From the NCBI GenBank assembly GCA_028867435.1, contig JAGWGI010000008.1, forward strand, positions 1 to 45,937: 45,937 bases of DNA. The letters run 5' to 3'. The stretch comes from Microcaldota archaeon. Its GTDB lineage: Archaea > Micrarchaeota > Micrarchaeia > Micrarchaeales > CABMGC01. Both the position numbers and the translations under genes were made by a program. Every line of letters begins with the position of its first letter. Within the stretch, counting starts at the first letter, position 1. Shown here piece after piece: positions 45,378-45,937 of the stretch. The notes below the pieces were generated by a model, which worked only from the letters and a program-made list of their open reading frames with translations, made no database searches and was not told the DNA's origin.

Positions 45378-45937
45378 ATGTTGAACGCTCCCGATATAGC
45401 AATGGATGGAAGTTGGAGAGATTTCAGACTTCAAAGTGCAACGGAGTTTCTCCCCACCTATGGATGGGCCTTTCTGATAATGGCCGTTGTTCTGGCAGCC
45501 CTTTACTTCTTTGTAATCGCCCCATCCAACATAGCCCCAGGTTCCTGCCAGTTCTCAAGCGGCGCGAACTGCCAGGATATAATCATGGGTTCTTCCTCCC
45601 AGTTAACCAAAATCGCGGTCCTGCTCTCAAACACACAGTCCTATCCAATAGCCTCGCCAAGGCTGATCTTCAATGCAACCCAGTTCGGGTCGCTAATTGC
45701 AAGGTGCGTTCCAAACCTGGTCCTGCCTGGAGGTGCGATAATCTGCAATGCAACAATAAAGCAAAATAACATCGCAGCAGGCGCCCTTGTTGCAGGCAGC
45801 TTCCAGCTAAACTATCTTCCCTGCCCGAGCGGGAATGCCTCGAATTGCCAGTCATCAACAGGGAGGACAAACTTTGCTGGCTCATTTAATGTGCACTCCT
45901 CCCCTCTGCTCTCTCCACTTCCAATCTCCATAACCCT
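45378..45937 (+). CDS. Partial secreted/membrane-anchored protein with Cys-containing ectodomain; truncated by window end
   Basis: Open frame to the window end: ...FLPTYGWAFLIMAVVLAALYFFVIAPSNIAPGSCQFSSGANCQDIIMGSSSQLTKIAVLLSNTQ...; single N-terminal TM; TATTTAAA box just upstream; not in ORF track because no stop in window. Confidence 0.75.
   Translation, partial: MLNAPDIAMDGSWRDFRLQSATEFLPTYGWAFLIMAVVLAALYFFVIAPSNIAPGSCQFSSGANCQDIIMGSSSQLTKIAVLLSNTQSYPIASPRLIFNATQFGSLIARCVPNLVLPGGAIICNATIKQNNIAAGALVAGSFQLNYLPCPSGNASNCQSSTGRTNFAGSFNVHSSPLLSPLPISIT

Noticed and set aside
45413-45769. 118-aa plus-strand ORF near the window end
   Set aside because: Off-frame with the more protein-like open frame from 45378 that has a TM segment and runs to the window edge.
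1-45937. CRISPR arrays, transposases/IS elements, prophage or integrase genes
   Set aside because: No spaced direct repeats, transposase/integrase motifs or terminal inverted repeat structures were seen by reading.

Overview
This window is a gene-dense archaeal chromosome segment with no CRISPR array, transposon or prophage visible. Gene content (EF-1alpha, uS10, EF-1beta, deoxyhypusine synthase, two FtsZ, SecE/SecY, Rad50, PolX, isopentenyl phosphate kinase, split MetE) and many small orphan genes suggest a DPANN archaeon, possibly Micrarchaeota-like; the lineage is inference only. I support about 58 protein genes, including two or three small ones missing from the ORF track and one partial gene at the right edge. 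There are three tRNA genes: Arg-GCG, Leu-UAA and Thr-GGU. The main observations are: (1) tRNA-Leu(UAA) carries a ~20-nt D-loop insertion that folds as a bulge-helix-bulge-type splice motif, a candidate non-canonical intron; (2) an IDI-1/isopentenyl phosphate kinase cluster is bracketed by two Nudix genes, suggesting a possible IP/IPP kinase-phosphatase cycle; (3) a decayed M20 peptidase pseudogene; (4) an NFACT-R-only (RqcH C-terminal) gene sits where nusG is often found after ftsZ-secE; (5) a symmetric palindromic bidirectional promoter lies between deoxyhypusine synthase and ftsZ; (6) the prephenate dehydratase gene has no canonical start codon before its conserved N-terminus. Several enzymes with altered catalytic motifs and some orphan repeat proteins are also reported.
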